Positions 6,523-7,097 of a DNA stretch of 7,097 nt are shown in pieces. Position numbers and translations under genes: made by a program. The stretch is from an uncultured Rhodospirillales bacterium (GTDB lineage: Bacteria; Pseudomonadota; Alphaproteobacteria; Acetobacterales; Acetobacteraceae), in contig CAIYPH010000272.1 in NCBI GenBank assembly GCA_903928045.1, positions 1-7,097 on the forward strand. Direction: 5' to 3'. A model generated the notes under the pieces. The model was not told the origin of the DNA, did no database searches, and was given only the letters and a program-made list of their open reading frames with translations. The stretch's first letter is position 1, and each line of letters opens with the position of its first letter.

Positions 6523-7097
6523 ATGGGTTCAGTATTTACGCTCGCAAATCAGTATTCGTATCCCTACCAGGTGGTGGGGCTGATCACGTCCGAAGCCGAT
6601 CTGCGCAGCGCCATCACCGCTGTCAGCAATGGCGGCACCTCTGCGGCAGCGAATACGGCCTATACCTTCCAGTTCGCCCAAAATATCACGCTGACGGCGG
6701 ACCTGCCTGCGATTGATTTGCCGGTGGGGTCGTCGCTGCTCATTAACGGCGTCGGCGGAACGCTCGATGGCGGCGGCACGGCGCGCGGCCTCTATGTCTA
6801 CGCCGGCTCCGTTACCCTCGATCACCTCACCATCGCCGATGCCGTCGCGCGCGGCGGGGACGGCATCACCGGTGTGGATGGCGGCGGCGGGGCAGGGGGG
6901 CTCGGCGGCGGGCTGTTCATCGCGCAGACCGGCAGCGTCACGCTCAGCAGCGTCAATTTCCTCAATGACAGCGCGATCGGCGGCAATGGCGGCGCCTTTG
7001 TCGGGCCAGGGAATGTCGGCACCGTCATCGGCGCGTCCGGCGGGTTCGGCTTCGGCGGCGCCGGCGGGCTGATCGGCGGCAACGGCGGCTTCGGTGC
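6523..7097 (+). CDS. Glycine-rich beta-helix-like surface/secreted protein, N-terminal part
   Basis: The frame runs from ATG 6523 through the right edge (191 codons plus two bases); GTG 6502 is an alternative start, and an in-frame TGA at 6484-6486 limits it upstream. The N-terminus (MGSVFTLANQYSYPYQVVGL) has no signal peptide. Residues 22-60 (TSEADLRSAITAV... to AQNITLTADLP) and 62-105 (INGVGGTLDGGG, ARGLYVYAGSVTLDHLTIAD) resemble the opening of right-handed parallel beta-helix proteins of the polymorphic outer-membrane or large-adhesin type, in which strands alternate with T/N/D turns. From about residue 111 the protein becomes Gly-rich (GGDGITG, GGGGAGGLGGGLFIA, GGNGGAF, GGFGFGGAGG, GGNGGFG), with beta-strand units such as SVTLSSVNFLNDSA between. 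Lack of a signal peptide fits type I secretion with a C-terminal signal, or an unusual autotransporter; the C-terminus is needed to decide. Only a weak SD-like stretch (GCGGGA) precedes the ATG. Confidence 0.75.
   Translation, partial: MGSVFTLANQYSYPYQVVGLITSEADLRSAITAVSNGGTSAAANTAYTFQFAQNITLTADLPAIDLPVGSSLLINGVGGTLDGGGTARGLYVYAGSVTLDHLTIADAVARGGDGITGVDGGGGAGGLGGGLFIAQTGSVTLSSVNFLNDSAIGGNGGAFVGPGNVGTVIGASGGFGFGGAGGLIGGNGGFG

Noticed and set aside
6441..6525. c-di-GMP-I (GEMM) or cobalamin riboswitch
   Set aside because: Only fragments resemble the 3' part of the GEMM consensus, the 5' half and the GAAA-capped stem are missing, and the space is too short for a cobalamin riboswitch.
6713..7072. 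119-codon plus-strand frame rich in Ala/Ser/Arg
   Set aside because: It is a shifted reading of the Gly-rich surface protein; the frame starting at 6523 gives coherent beta-helix-like sequence.

Overview
The window looks like chromosomal DNA from a high-GC alphaproteobacterium, probably of the Rhodospirillales/Acetobacteraceae type. This rests on the base composition, on the style of the proteins, and on a gene order (erpA divergent from dgt-argS-SPOR, with xth beside erpA) that I recall from that group. The genus is not determined.

Left half, all on the minus strand. Positions 1-299 hold the N-terminus of an exported ABC-transporter solute-binding protein that runs off the left edge. Between it and the housekeeping genes lie two small frames (386-589 and 598-1287). 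They read best as one gene of about 300 codons split by a -1 frameshift: a degenerate methyltransferase-like N-terminal part followed by a P-loop (Walker A) domain. Upstream of them come xth (exonuclease III-type DNA repair nuclease, GTG start) and erpA (A-type iron-sulfur carrier). erpA, xth and the methyltransferase-like gene are packed with a 4-base gap and then an ATGA overlap, so they are probably one transcript.

Right half, all on the plus strand. A short divergent promoter region (about 2404-2468) separates erpA from dgt (dNTP triphosphohydrolase), followed by argS (arginyl-tRNA synthetase) and a membrane-anchored SPOR-domain envelope protein. The spacings are 15 and 34 bases, consistent with an operon. 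After the SPOR gene comes a 123-base gap with an inverted repeat, a good sigma-70-like promoter and a hairpin leader. Next is the start of a glycine-rich, beta-helix-like surface or secreted protein that runs off the right edge and has no obvious signal peptide.

The core genes are ordinary. The parts worth a second look are the frameshifted methyltransferase/P-loop gene, the regulated-looking leader of the Gly-rich surface protein, and the apparent insertion of that protein where nagZ/scpA usually follow. I see no clear evidence of a wholly new system, mobile element, CRISPR array or RNA gene.
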